Shown: positions 1-6,826 of the stretch, one piece after another | Position numbering within the stretch: the stretch's first letter is position 1 | Layout of the letters: every line of letters begins with the position of its first letter | Assembly (NCBI GenBank): GCA_934573735.1 | Contig: CAKTMC010000017.1 | Coordinates: 1-42,870 of the forward strand | Origin: an uncultured Oscillospiraceae bacterium | Lineage (GTDB): Bacteria > Bacillota > Clostridia > Oscillospirales > Oscillospiraceae | Length of the DNA: 42,870 nucleotides | Reading direction: 5' to 3' | Program-made: the position numbers and the translations under genes | The notes under the pieces: generated by a model | The model's database searches: none | What the model was told of the DNA's origin: nothing | Seen by the model: the letters and a program-made list of their open reading frames with translations, nothing else

Positions 1-185
1 TTTTCTAGTTTAGTCTTTTCTAGTTTAGTCTTTTCTAGTTTAGTCTTTTCTAGTTTAGTCTTTTCTAGTTTAGTCTTTTTTAGTCTTGTCTTTTAATTCT
101 TGTCTAGTCTTATCTAGTCTTGTCTTGTCTTGTCTTGTCTTGTCTTGTCTTGTCTTGTCTTGTCTAGTCTTATCTTATCTATACC
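1..185. repeat. Pentanucleotide-based tandem repeat (satellite)
   Basis: A 15-bp unit, TTTTCTAGTTTAGTC, is repeated five times perfectly (1-75) and continues off the left edge. It then degrades into 5-bp units of the TCTTG/TCTAG/TCTTA type, with about nine TCTTG repeats in 119-165. The 15-mer is itself three degenerate pentamers, so the array probably grew by slippage. It lies just beyond the 3' end of the minus-strand gene at 231-1136. No coding role or hairpin is evident. CTAG recurs in every unit, although it is usually a rare tetramer in bacteria. Confidence 0.95.
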
Positions 186-230
186 TTGAACACAAGCTGC
201 GCGCAAGCTGAACAACACGATGCCTCTCCC

Positions 231-1136
231 TCAAAACAGATCCAGCATATTATCAAGATATATCTCCTCGCGGACGCGGAGCTGATATTCCGGCTTTGTC
301 ATATAATACAGCAGAAATTCCAATATCAGGGCGCTGCCAAGCCCGCGTCCCTCTATCTTAAACTCCGAAAAGCCCATCGGCAGATATATATCCCGAATAT
401 CCTCAATCCCGATAAAGCTCGGATTCTGCATCGCAGCGGAAAAGCGATAGCCCTCGGCGGCGTTTGGCGCGGTGCAGCGGTGCTCCTCGGTCTCCTCGCC
501 GAGATTTCTGTGGCTTACCGCCTCATAGCAGGCGCGTCTGTCCGTGCAGCCTATATGACAGCACTCGTTACACAAAAGCTCCGTCTTTTTCTTTATGCTC
601 TCCGGCAGCGCGCCGAGCCGCTCAAGCGACTTATTGAGCCGAAAGTCCGGCACGATATAGGCAAATTCCTCCCGCTCCGCCTCGCGCCTGAAGTCCTCAA
701 AGTCCGTCAGCACCTTGGTCGTCGAGGACACAAGATAAAGCCCCGGATACCGCGACCGAAGATATTCCGTCAAAAGCTCCGAGTGGACTATAACGCCGTT
801 TTTCCCGCTCCCGCTCATTTCAAGCAGGCGGCAGAGGGCATTGCATTTTTCATCCCCGAGATGCTCCTCGCGCAGCAGCGAATTACTGAAGGTGAGCCGC
901 GCCGAAATGCCGTACTCGCGCATGAGACTCATGACCTCGTGCGCGCCGCACTCTCCCCCGCCGACTCGCCCGCCGCCCCAGATGCAGTCCGCGGGCGCGC
1001 CGTAAATCGAGCCGATATCGCAAAAATCGTAAAAATATTCCCGATGCTCGCGGTAGAGCGGCAGAAAAAGCTTATACAGCTCATAAAACTCAAACAAACC
1101 CGGCAGATGATAATGCGCGGCGGCTATTCTTTCCAT
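231..1136 (-). CDS. Peptidase-U32-like protein with cysteine cluster, function unknown
   Basis: This 301-residue protein has no signal peptide or membrane segment. I chose the ATG at 1136 because GAGGA lies 7 nt upstream; an ATG two codons earlier is too close to that site. The central part reads like the TIM-barrel region of U32/UbiU-UbiV-type proteins: a strand ending in FSNSLL, VIVHSELL, then LVSSTTK. It is followed by a cysteine cluster, LCNECCHIGCTDRRAC (C-x2-CC-x3-C-x5-C). In UbiU/V and U32 relatives such cysteines hold an iron-sulfur cluster or structural metal. The family assignment comes from motif layout only and is moderate at best. The gene follows kup on the same strand, separated by a hairpin and its own likely promoter, so it is probably transcribed separately. 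Confidence 0.55.
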   Translation of the reverse strand: MERIAAAHYHLPGLFEFYELYKLFLPLYREHREYFYDFCDIGSIYGAPADCIWGGGRVGGGECGAHEVMSLMREYGISARLTFSNSLLREEHLGDEKCNALCRLLEMSGSGKNGVIVHSELLTEYLRSRYPGLYLVSSTTKVLTDFEDFRREAEREEFAYIVPDFRLNKSLERLGALPESIKKKTELLCNECCHIGCTDRRACYEAVSHRNLGEETEEHRCTAPNAAEGYRFSAAMQNPSFIGIEDIRDIYLPMGFSEFKIEGRGLGSALILEFLLYYMTKPEYQLRVREEIYLDNMLDLF

Positions 1137-1166
1137 GCTCATATCCTCATAAAAATAGTTTTTCTG

Positions 1167-1172
1167 ATTATA
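1167..1172 (-). promoter_or_regulatory. Extended -10 promoter for the U32-like gene
   Basis: On the minus strand TGCTATAAT gives a consensus -10 with an extended TG. It lies about 30 bp upstream of the chosen start at 1136. The -35 is poor and falls inside the preceding hairpin. Confidence 0.45.
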
Positions 1173-1179
1173 GCATAAA

Positions 1180-1201
1180 CCCGGGTGATAATTCACCCGG
1201 G
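1180..1201 (-). terminator. Hairpin after kup
   Basis: Perfect 9-bp inverted repeat CCCGGGTGA / TCACCCGGG with a TAAT loop, starting 9 nt beyond the kup stop codon. On the minus strand it is followed only by TTTATG, so termination may be partial. Confidence 0.6.
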
Positions 1202-1209
1202 CAAGCTAA

Positions 1210-3219
1210 TTATTTGTTTTCTTCGCTCATTCTCGTGATGCGCTTTGTTTTTGCGCCGTTCTGGTTTACAAGCAGCGGGACGCACTCGATGATAAGCGAG
1301 GAGGTGTCAAGCCCGTACCACTTCACCTTGGAGCCGGCGAGATGGCGTATCGCGTACTTGACGTTGAGCACGACCTCGTCCATGCTCGTAAGTCCGGCCT
1401 TGGGCGGCACGACCTTATGCAGGAAGCAGAACTTGAAGTTGCCGACCTCGGAGCTGCCGTAGATGGAGTGACGCTTATCCTGACGCGGAAGCTCGCCGCT
1501 CTCGATGAGGTCGGAGACTATCTGACGCAGGTAGACGTTTACGCGCTGATGATCCTTAAAGCCGAGGTGCAGGCGGACGCGGAATATATAATCCGTGCCG
1601 TAGGTCTCGACCTCATAGCGCATGACGCTCGGCTCATCGTGTACGCTCACGCTGATAAACCAGTATGCCTCGGCGCGCTTTGCGTCCTTATCGAGGATGG
1701 AATAGAGTATATCACGGTCGATGCTGTCAAAATCGTGGCTGTTGTCGAGGTAGACAAGGTTATGGGTCATGCGCGGAACGCTGGTGTCGTCATGCAGCGC
1801 GCCGAGGGGCTTGACGTAGTCGGCAAAGTGCAGCGGCACGCAATACTGACGCTCAAGCTGAGTGCCGCGGTACCACACAAGCATTATCAAAAACAGCACC
1901 GCCGCCATGATGACCGCAACGTAGCCGCCGTGGACAAACTTGCCGAGACTCGAAACGAAGAACACCGCCTCGATAGCGCCGAACACGATAAGCACCACCA
2001 GCGCCAGAAGCCTCTGCGAGCAGATACGCCAGAGATATACGGTCAAAAGCATCGTCACCGTAAGCATCGACACGGTAATGGCAAGACCGTAGGCCGTCTC
2101 CATGCGGCTGCCGGAGCGAAACAGCAGGACGATTATAATGCAGCCGACCATGAGGATATGGTTGACCGTCGGAATATAAAGCTGACCCTTGGTGTCCGCC
2201 GGGTACTTTACCTCAAGATGCGGCAGAAGGTCAAGGCGTATCGCCTCGGAGACGAGAGTGAAGGAGCCGGTTATGAGCGCCTGAGACGCGATAACTGCCG
2301 CCGCCGCGCCGAGCACGACAGCAAGCGGACGCAGCGCCTCGGGGAGCATCTGGAAGAAGGGGTTGAGCATATCGATGCTCTGCAGCGCGGTATCTGCCTG
2401 ATTTGTGATGAGCCACGCGCCCTGACCGAGATAGTTCAGGATGAGGCAAATCTTTACAAAGGGCCAGGTGATATAGATATTATCCGCGCCGACGTGACCC
2501 ATATCGGAATACAGCGCCTCCGCACCGGTCGCGGCGAGGAATACGCTGCCGAGTATCATAAAGCCGACCTTATTATAGGGGCTGTAGAGCACCTTGATGG
2601 CGTAGACCGGGTTAAAGGCCTTCAAAACCGAGGGAAGGTCAAAGATATGCAACAGTCCGGTGACGCCGAGGAAGCTGAACCACAAAAGCATAACGGGACC
2701 GAAGGCCTTGCCGATGCGGCTCGTTCCGGCGCGCTGAACGAGAAACAGCGCTATGATTATAATGAGCGTGAGCACGATGACGCGGGTCTGCCCCACGCCG
2801 AGGAAGCTGTCCATGCTCTTGATGGAGCGAAGACCCTCGACCGCCGTGGTAACGGTGACCGCCGGAGTCAGTACGCCGTCGGCAAGCATTGCAGCGCCGC
2901 CGATCATCGCGGGGAAAATCAGCCACCTGCCGCAGCCGCGAACGAGAGCATAAAGCGCGAATATGCCGCCCTCGCCGTGGTTATTTGCGCGCATCGCAAT
3001 GATGACGTGCTTTATCGTGGTGAGCAGGGTTATCGTCCATATAACGAGCGAGAGCGAGCCTATCACAAGCTCCGGCGAGGTGTGAGCAAGACCGCCGTTG
3101 CCCTCGATGATGGACTTCATAACGTACATCGGCGAGGTGCCGATATCTCCGTAAACGATGCCTATCGTGACAAGCAGCATCGCAAAGCTCAGCTTATTTT
3201 TGTTCTTAGTCTTTCCCAT
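1210..3219 (-). CDS. kup: Kup-type low-affinity potassium uptake transporter
   Basis: About 669 residues, in the usual range for KUP/HAK/KT potassium:proton symporters of the cytoplasmic membrane. The N-terminus carries the family hallmark GIVYGDIGTSPMYV, followed by about twelve hydrophobic helices (to about residue 460) and a long cytoplasmic C-terminal domain. Other family blocks seen are NNHGEGGIFALYAL, MIGGAAMLADGVLTPA and GAEALYSDMGH. I chose the ATG at 3219; a TTG 39 nt further upstream is also in frame, and AAGGAG lies between them at an unusually long distance (18 nt) from the ATG, so the start is uncertain. It is preceded by its own promoter and a roughly 90-nt leader. No convincing c-di-AMP riboswitch was recognised in the leader. 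Confidence 0.95.
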   Translation of the reverse strand: MGKTKNKNKLSFAMLLVTIGIVYGDIGTSPMYVMKSIIEGNGGLAHTSPELVIGSLSLVIWTITLLTTIKHVIIAMRANNHGEGGIFALYALVRGCGRWLIFPAMIGGAAMLADGVLTPAVTVTTAVEGLRSIKSMDSFLGVGQTRVIVLTLIIIIALFLVQRAGTSRIGKAFGPVMLLWFSFLGVTGLLHIFDLPSVLKAFNPVYAIKVLYSPYNKVGFMILGSVFLAATGAEALYSDMGHVGADNIYITWPFVKICLILNYLGQGAWLITNQADTALQSIDMLNPFFQMLPEALRPLAVVLGAAAAVIASQALITGSFTLVSEAIRLDLLPHLEVKYPADTKGQLYIPTVNHILMVGCIIIVLLFRSGSRMETAYGLAITVSMLTVTMLLTVYLWRICSQRLLALVVLIVFGAIEAVFFVSSLGKFVHGGYVAVIMAAVLFLIMLVWYRGTQLERQYCVPLHFADYVKPLGALHDDTSVPRMTHNLVYLDNSHDFDSIDRDILYSILDKDAKRAEAYWFISVSVHDEPSVMRYEVETYGTDYIFRVRLHLGFKDHQRVNVYLRQIVSDLIESGELPRQDKRHSIYGSSEVGNFKFCFLHKVVPPKAGLTSMDEVVLNVKYAIRHLAGSKVKWYGLDTSSLIIECVPLLVNQNGAKTKRITRMSEENK

Positions 3220-3280
3220 GTCGTATGCTTTCTCTTTCTCCTTGCTGCTGTGCGCCAATATATATATAACAAATAAATCG

Positions 3281-3301
3281 CGTTAAGATTGCGTTAAGAC
3301 G
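3281..3301. repeat. Direct repeat in the kup leader
   Basis: GCGTTAAGA occurs twice with an 11-bp period (one helical turn), between the likely promoter and the kup start. Spacing of one turn is compatible with a regulator site, but nothing further supports that. Confidence 0.4.
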
Positions 3302-3318
3302 GCAATGGCACTCCATGA

Positions 3319-3347
3319 ATATTAGCACATCGCGCGCATAAAAGCAA
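3319..3347 (-). promoter_or_regulatory. Sigma-A-type promoter of kup
   Basis: On the minus strand TTGCTT (3342-3347) and TAATAT (3319-3324) are separated by 17 bp. Transcription would begin near 3312, leaving a leader of about 90 nt. Confidence 0.6.
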
Positions 3348-3389
3348 TGATAAAAATAATAAAAATGCCCTGATTTCAACAATCAGGGC
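3348..3389 (-). terminator. Outer copy of the ABC-transporter operon terminator
   Basis: Stem GCCCTGATT / AATCAGGGC (3367-3389) followed on the minus strand by ATTTTTATTATTTTT. An identical 23-bp stem-loop lies at 3558-3580, on the other side of a family A repeat. This copy holds the T-tract and is probably the functional terminator for 3574-5886. Confidence 0.8.
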
Positions 3390-3394
3390 GTTTT

Positions 3395-3557
3395 GACCTG
3401 TAAATAAAGCTGTCGGCAATGTATAGAATTGCATGGGGAGAGTGCAGAGAGGGGACGGGAGTCCCCTTTCTGCGTTCAATCCGAGCTTATTCAGGAGTGT
3501 TTTTGAATACTCCTGAATAAGTTTTCAAGGCGTCGACAAAGTTCGATGCCTTGAAAC
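3395..3557 (+). repeat. Family A multi-hairpin repeat, copy 1
   Basis: This roughly 163-bp intergenic element is related to copies at 28510-28670, 33576-33736 (inverted) and 39881-40002 (truncated). It contains four hairpins in order: GCAAT/ATTGC (about 3417-3432), GCAGAGAGGGGAC/GTCCCCTTTCTGC, CTTATTCAGGAGT/ACTCCTGAATAAG, and TTCAAGGCGTCGA/TTCGATGCCTTGAA. It is flanked on both sides by the same stem-loop (3367-3389 and 3558-3580), and the similarity runs on for about 11 bp (GTTTTGACCTG versus ATTTTGGCCGG). It has no open reading frame of note. With its flanks it fills the 354-bp gap between kup and the ABC operon. Confidence 0.85.
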
Positions 3558-3580
3558 GCCCTGATTTCAACAATCAGGGC
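3558..3580 (-). terminator. Inner copy of the duplicated terminator stem-loop
   Basis: The same stem-loop as 3367-3389, identical over 23 bp. The stop codon of the ABC ATPase gene (TGA, 3574-3576) lies inside its stem. On the minus strand it runs into family A sequence rather than a T-tract. Confidence 0.75.
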
Positions 3581-4161
3581 ATTTTGGCCGGTTTTATCAG
3601 CTTTTCCGCGTGAAGCAGCGCCATATCCTCCTCGCAGTGCGTGACCAATATAAGAGTTTTGCCCGCAGAGCGTTCGATCATCGCCTCGGCGGCGCGGTAT
3701 TTGTTCTCGCTGTCGAGTCCCTTAAAGGGCTCGTCGAGCGCCAGAAGCTCAAAATCCGAGAGCAGAGCGCGGGCTATTGCGCCGCGGCGGCGCATACCGC
3801 CGGAAAGCTCCGAGGCGGGCTTATCCGCGTCCTCTGCAAGCCCCAGCCGCGTGAGCATAATATGCGTGGCGGCGAGGTCATATTCACGCCCCAGAGCCAT
3901 TTTGATGTTTTTCTCGGTGCTCAGCATGGGAAAGAGCCTGTCCTCCTGAAATACGGCGGCGCAGCGCCTCGGCACTCCGCGTATCTCGCCCTTGTCGGGG
4001 CGCTCAAGCCCGAGGATGAGGCGCAGCAGCGTGGTTTTTCCGCTGCCGCTCGGCGACATGAGGGCTGTGACGCGCCCTTCGGGGATAAGCTCCGAAAAAT
4101 CGCGCAGGACGGGTCTTTCGCCGTAGCTTTTTGAAATATTATCTATAACAATATCGCTCAT
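3574..4161 (-). CDS. ABC transporter ATPase, SsuB/TauB type
   Basis: A 195-residue nucleotide-binding subunit of a nitrate/sulfonate/taurine-type importer, on the cytoplasmic face with the permease encoded just upstream. Motifs: Walker A SPSGSGKT (36-43), Q-loop FQEDR (81-85), signature LSGGM (about 119-123), Walker B LLALDEP (139-145), and the switch histidine in LVTHCEED. The first Walker A glycine is a serine here, and the protein is 40-60 residues shorter than usual, ending soon after the H-loop. The ATG overlaps the permease stop as ATGA, implying translational coupling. Its own stop codon lies inside the terminator stem. Substrate cannot be read from the sequence. Confidence 0.88.
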   Translation of the reverse strand: MSDIVIDNISKSYGERPVLRDFSELIPEGRVTALMSPSGSGKTTLLRLILGLERPDKGEIRGVPRRCAAVFQEDRLFPMLSTEKNIKMALGREYDLAATHIMLTRLGLAEDADKPASELSGGMRRRGAIARALLSDFELLALDEPFKGLDSENKYRAAEAMIERSAGKTLILVTHCEEDMALLHAEKLIKPAKMP

Positions 4162-4919
4162 ACGCCCTCCGCAAGCCTGATGCATTTTCCGAGCGCCAGC
4201 AGCGCGAGTCTGCCGAACACGGCGCTCAGCGCCACGGTGACGAGCGTCCACGCGAAAAGCGCCGGGATATCGAGCGATACCTTAGCCTCGTACAGCCGCC
4301 CGCCTATCGAGCTTGACGCCACGCCGATAAGCTCCGCCGCGACTCCCGCCTTCCAGCATACGCCGAGGGCGGTGCTTGCCGCCGAGAGTAAATACTGCTC
4401 CGCCGCGGGTATATATATGCTTCTTATTTTGTTCAGCCGCGACATTCTGAACACCCGCGCCATCTCGATAAGCTCCGTATCCGCGCTGCGCAGTCCCGTG
4501 AGCAGACTCTGATACAGCATCGGCAGCACCATGAGAAAAGCTATAAATATGCTCAGCCGCGCACCGGAAAGCCACAAAAGCGCGATTACGATAAAGGACG
4601 CGACCGGCACGCTCTGAATGGCGGCGATATATGGGCGCAAAAGCGTCTCGGCAAGGGGAAAGCGCGCCGCAAGCGCCGAAAGCGGCAGAGCCGTCAGGAG
4701 CGCAAGGGCAAAGCCCAGCATTATCCTGCCGGAGCTTGAGAGCGCCGCGAGCCAGAAGGCAGACTCGGACATAAGCGATATCAGGCATTTTACCGTGGCG
4801 ATAGGGCCCACGAGCAGCAGCCGGTTATCGACGATCCGCACTGCAAGCTCCCAGACCGCAAGCGCCAGCAGGAGCGCTGTTATCCTCTGCGCCGCGCCGC
4901 GCCCCTTCTCATGCCCCAT
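4158..4919 (-). CDS. ABC transporter permease, SsuC/TauC type
   Basis: A 253-residue membrane protein with about six hydrophobic segments. The BPD_transp_1 region includes a typical EAA-like loop, TELIEMARVFRMSRLNKIRSIYIPAA, which contacts the ATPase, preceded by PFASFI-like PVASFIVIALLWLSG. It is the middle gene of a three-gene operon: it overlaps the end of the substrate-binding protein gene by about 11 nt and the ATPase start by 4 nt. The pattern matches NitT/TauT importers for small anions or thiamine-precursor-like substrates. The exact ligand is unknown. Confidence 0.85.
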   Translation of the reverse strand: MGHEKGRGAAQRITALLLALAVWELAVRIVDNRLLLVGPIATVKCLISLMSESAFWLAALSSSGRIMLGFALALLTALPLSALAARFPLAETLLRPYIAAIQSVPVASFIVIALLWLSGARLSIFIAFLMVLPMLYQSLLTGLRSADTELIEMARVFRMSRLNKIRSIYIPAAEQYLLSAASTALGVCWKAGVAAELIGVASSSIGGRLYEAKVSLDIPALFAWTLVTVALSAVFGRLALLALGKCIRLAEGV

Positions 4920-5886
4920 AGTAGAAATCGTCTCCGGGCAGTGCGCCGCCCACGGATGCCGGTGCGCAGTCGTATAGTACCTTGAGGCAGCCGCCCGCCG
5001 CCGACTTCATTTCGCTGCCGGTGATGCAGACGATGTTGCACTTGGGGAGGGCGATTTTTGCCACCGCAGCCTTAACTATGCCCAGCTCCTCGCAGAGCGC
5101 GGCGGCCTCGTCGGTGTTAGAATTCACCCATTCGGCAGAGTCCCTGTAATCGCGCAAAAACTTTTCGACCGCCTCGGGATGCGCCTCGGCAAACTCCGTG
5201 CGTACGATTATGCCCGCCGTGGTACACAGACTGCCGTTATCGAGCGCCGCCCACTCGTCGGAGAGTGAGAGCGCCGTGTGAAAGCCCTCGCCGAGCTGCA
5301 TTTCGGCAGCGCTTGCGTAGGGCTGCGGGAGCATGACTATGCCGCTCTGCTTTGCGTTGAGAAGCGCGACAAGCTCGGCAGGCTCGCTTCTCCACTCGAC
5401 ATTCAGCTCGCTGTCCATGTCTATGCCGTTCTCGGCGAGGACGTAGCGCAGGAAATACTCGGGAGCCGCGCCCTTTCCGGTAGCGTAGAGGGTCTTGCCC
5501 TTGAGGGCGGCGAGGCTGTCAAGCTCATCGGAATTATATTCCCCGATATATAAAACGCCGAGGACGTTTACAGCCAGAAGCTGCACCCCGCCCTCCGTCC
5601 GGTTATAGAACAGGGCGGCCATATTCATCGGAACCGCCGCGATATCAAGCTCAGCATTCAAAATGCTCGAGGGCAGCTCGTCGGCAGAGCCGAAAAGCGT
5701 GCAGTCATAGTCGGAGCTTTCATCGGATATGAGCTTCAGCATACCCATGGCGGTGGGGCCCGTCAGCGCGCCGACTCGCGGCGTGACGCTCTCCTCCGGG
5801 GTCGCCGGCGCGGCGCTCTGTCCGCAGGCCGTGAGCAGCGAAAGCGATAAAATAACGATAAGAGCAAAGAGAATAAGCCTTTTCAT
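4909..5886 (-). CDS. ABC transporter substrate-binding lipoprotein, NMT1/SsuA-like
   Basis: A 325-residue exported lipoprotein. The N-terminus MKRLILFALIVIL is a signal peptide ending in the lipobox LLTAC, so it should be anchored to the outer face of the membrane. The mature part has the type II binding-protein layout of the NMT1/SsuA family: RVGALTGPTAMGMLKLI, AELDIAAVPMNMAALFY, LYATGKGAAPEYFLRYVL, VMLPQPYASAAE. I chose the ATG at 5886, preceded by AGGAGG at ideal spacing. It is first in the operon with the permease and ATPase and is transcribed divergently from a Crp/Fnr regulator that probably controls it. The ligand is not identifiable. Confidence 0.85.
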   Translation of the reverse strand: MKRLILFALIVILSLSLLTACGQSAAPATPEESVTPRVGALTGPTAMGMLKLISDESSDYDCTLFGSADELPSSILNAELDIAAVPMNMAALFYNRTEGGVQLLAVNVLGVLYIGEYNSDELDSLAALKGKTLYATGKGAAPEYFLRYVLAENGIDMDSELNVEWRSEPAELVALLNAKQSGIVMLPQPYASAAEMQLGEGFHTALSLSDEWAALDNGSLCTTAGIIVRTEFAEAHPEAVEKFLRDYRDSAEWVNSNTDEAAALCEELGIVKAAVAKIALPKCNIVCITGSEMKSAAGGCLKVLYDCAPASVGGALPGDDFYYGA

Positions 5887-5915
5887 GCAGACCTCCTGAT
5901 TGACATTCTGTGCAG

Positions 5916-5957
5916 AGTATAATATATTATGCTCGCAAAGTATGTTGCCATGGCAAC
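5916..5957. promoter_or_regulatory. Divergent promoter region with Crp/Fnr-type operator
   Basis: GTTGCCATGGCAAC (5944-5957) is a perfect 14-bp palindrome between the divergent ABC operon and the Crp/Fnr gene. An AT-rich near-palindrome around 5919-5935 offers TATAAT-like -10 elements on both strands. The palindrome is about the size of a Crp-family dimer site and is placed to act on the ABC operon promoter and on the regulator gene itself. Confidence 0.6.
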
Positions 5958-5973
5958 GAAATGGAGGCACAAT

Positions 5974-6669
5974 ATGAACGAGGACGATAAGAGTATTCTA
6001 TGCCGATGCAGTCTTTTCTCCGGCATTGCCGCCGAGGATGCGCGGAGGCTGCTTGACTGCCTTTCGCCGCGGCTTGAGCATTTCGGGCGCGGCGAAACGG
6101 TCTGGAGTCAGGGCGATACGGTGAGCGCCTGCGCCGTGGTGCTGCGGGGCAGCGTGCGTGCGGAGACTTTGCGCTCGGACGGCAGCCGCTGCGTTCTTGC
6201 AAGTCAGGGCGCGGGTGCGCTCGTGGGCGATGCGCTGATGAGCGGGGGAAGGCGGCGCAGTCCGGTTTTTCTCGTCATGGCGGCGGAGGGTGAGCTTGCG
6301 TTTTTTGAGTTTGATAAAATCATGGGCGGCTGCGAATGCTGCTGCACCGCGCACACCCGGCTGCGTGTAAATCTATTGAATGAGCTTGCGGAAAAATACT
6401 GGGCGCTGCGGCGCAAGACGGCATATCTCTCCGCGTCCTCACTCAGGAAGCGCGCGGCAATGCTGCTTGTCGATTTGTGGCGCAGCGCCGGGGACGATGA
6501 GTTTTCGCTCGGCTTGTCGCGTGAGGATATGGCGGATTATCTGGCGGTAAACCGCAGTGCGCTCTCGCGTGAGCTGTCGAGGATGCAGCGCGAGGGGATG
6601 ATAGCTTATAGCCGAGGCAGCTTTCGTGTGCTCGATGCAAAGGCGCTCCTCTCCGCCGCCGGGGAGTGA
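5974..6669 (+). CDS. Crp/Fnr-family transcriptional regulator
   Basis: A 231-residue cytoplasmic regulator. The N-terminal cyclic-nucleotide-binding-like barrel (about 5-115) contains FGRGETVWSQGD and GSVRAETLRSDGSRCVL. A linker helix follows, then a C-terminal winged helix with LGLSREDMADYLAVNRSALSRELSRMQREGMI (about 185-215). Four cysteines cluster at 120-124 (C-x-CCC), where related clostridial regulators have one conserved cysteine. A redox or metal role is possible but not shown. The ATG at 5974 has GGAGG 7 nt upstream. It is divergent from the ABC operon with a palindromic site between them, the usual arrangement for a local regulator. Confidence 0.88.
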   Translation: MNEDDKSILCRCSLFSGIAAEDARRLLDCLSPRLEHFGRGETVWSQGDTVSACAVVLRGSVRAETLRSDGSRCVLASQGAGALVGDALMSGGRRRSPVFLVMAAEGELAFFEFDKIMGGCECCCTAHTRLRVNLLNELAEKYWALRRKTAYLSASSLRKRAAMLLVDLWRSAGDDEFSLGLSREDMADYLAVNRSALSRELSRMQREGMIAYSRGSFRVLDAKALLSAAGE

Positions 6670-6749
6670 CAGTTTTTTTCATCTTTTCGCATAGCTGTCT
6701 CATCTCCCCCACGAAATGTTAAATAATCATAAACATGGACATAATCTTA

Positions 6750-6778
6750 TTGCAAAACTCATGGGTATTATATATAAT
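6750..6778 (+). promoter_or_regulatory. Sigma-A-type promoter of plsY
   Basis: TTGCAA (6750-6755), 17-bp spacer, TATAAT (6773-6778), about 45 bp upstream of the start codon. Confidence 0.75.
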
Positions 6779-6826
6779 TAAAGTACTTCAAAAAATTTAA
6801 CTAAAATTTTAACAGAGGGTATGGCC

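Noticed and set aside
1..185. CRISPR array
   Set aside because: The repeats are contiguous 5- and 15-mers without unique spacers, and there are no cas genes.
186..1178. Long open frame on the plus strand (about 330 codons)
   Set aside because: It is the reverse-strand shadow of the U32-like gene; GC-rich codon use opens antisense frames. It has no ribosome-binding site and its translation has no family features.
1342..3276. 644-codon plus-strand frame opposite kup
   Set aside because: Antisense shadow of the kup gene. The protein would be highly charged and His/Arg-rich with no hydrophobic core, unlike the clear Kup reading on the other strand.
3219..3340. c-di-AMP (ydaO-type) riboswitch upstream of kup
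   Set aside because: The leader is only about 90 nt and lacks the conserved cores I would expect; only short direct repeats were seen.
3395..3557. Family A repeat as a tRNA-like or known riboswitch RNA
   Set aside because: The four hairpins are simple stem-loops in a row without an acceptor stem, T-loop or recognisable aptamer core; occurrence after genes and within terminators also argues against a 5' riboswitch.
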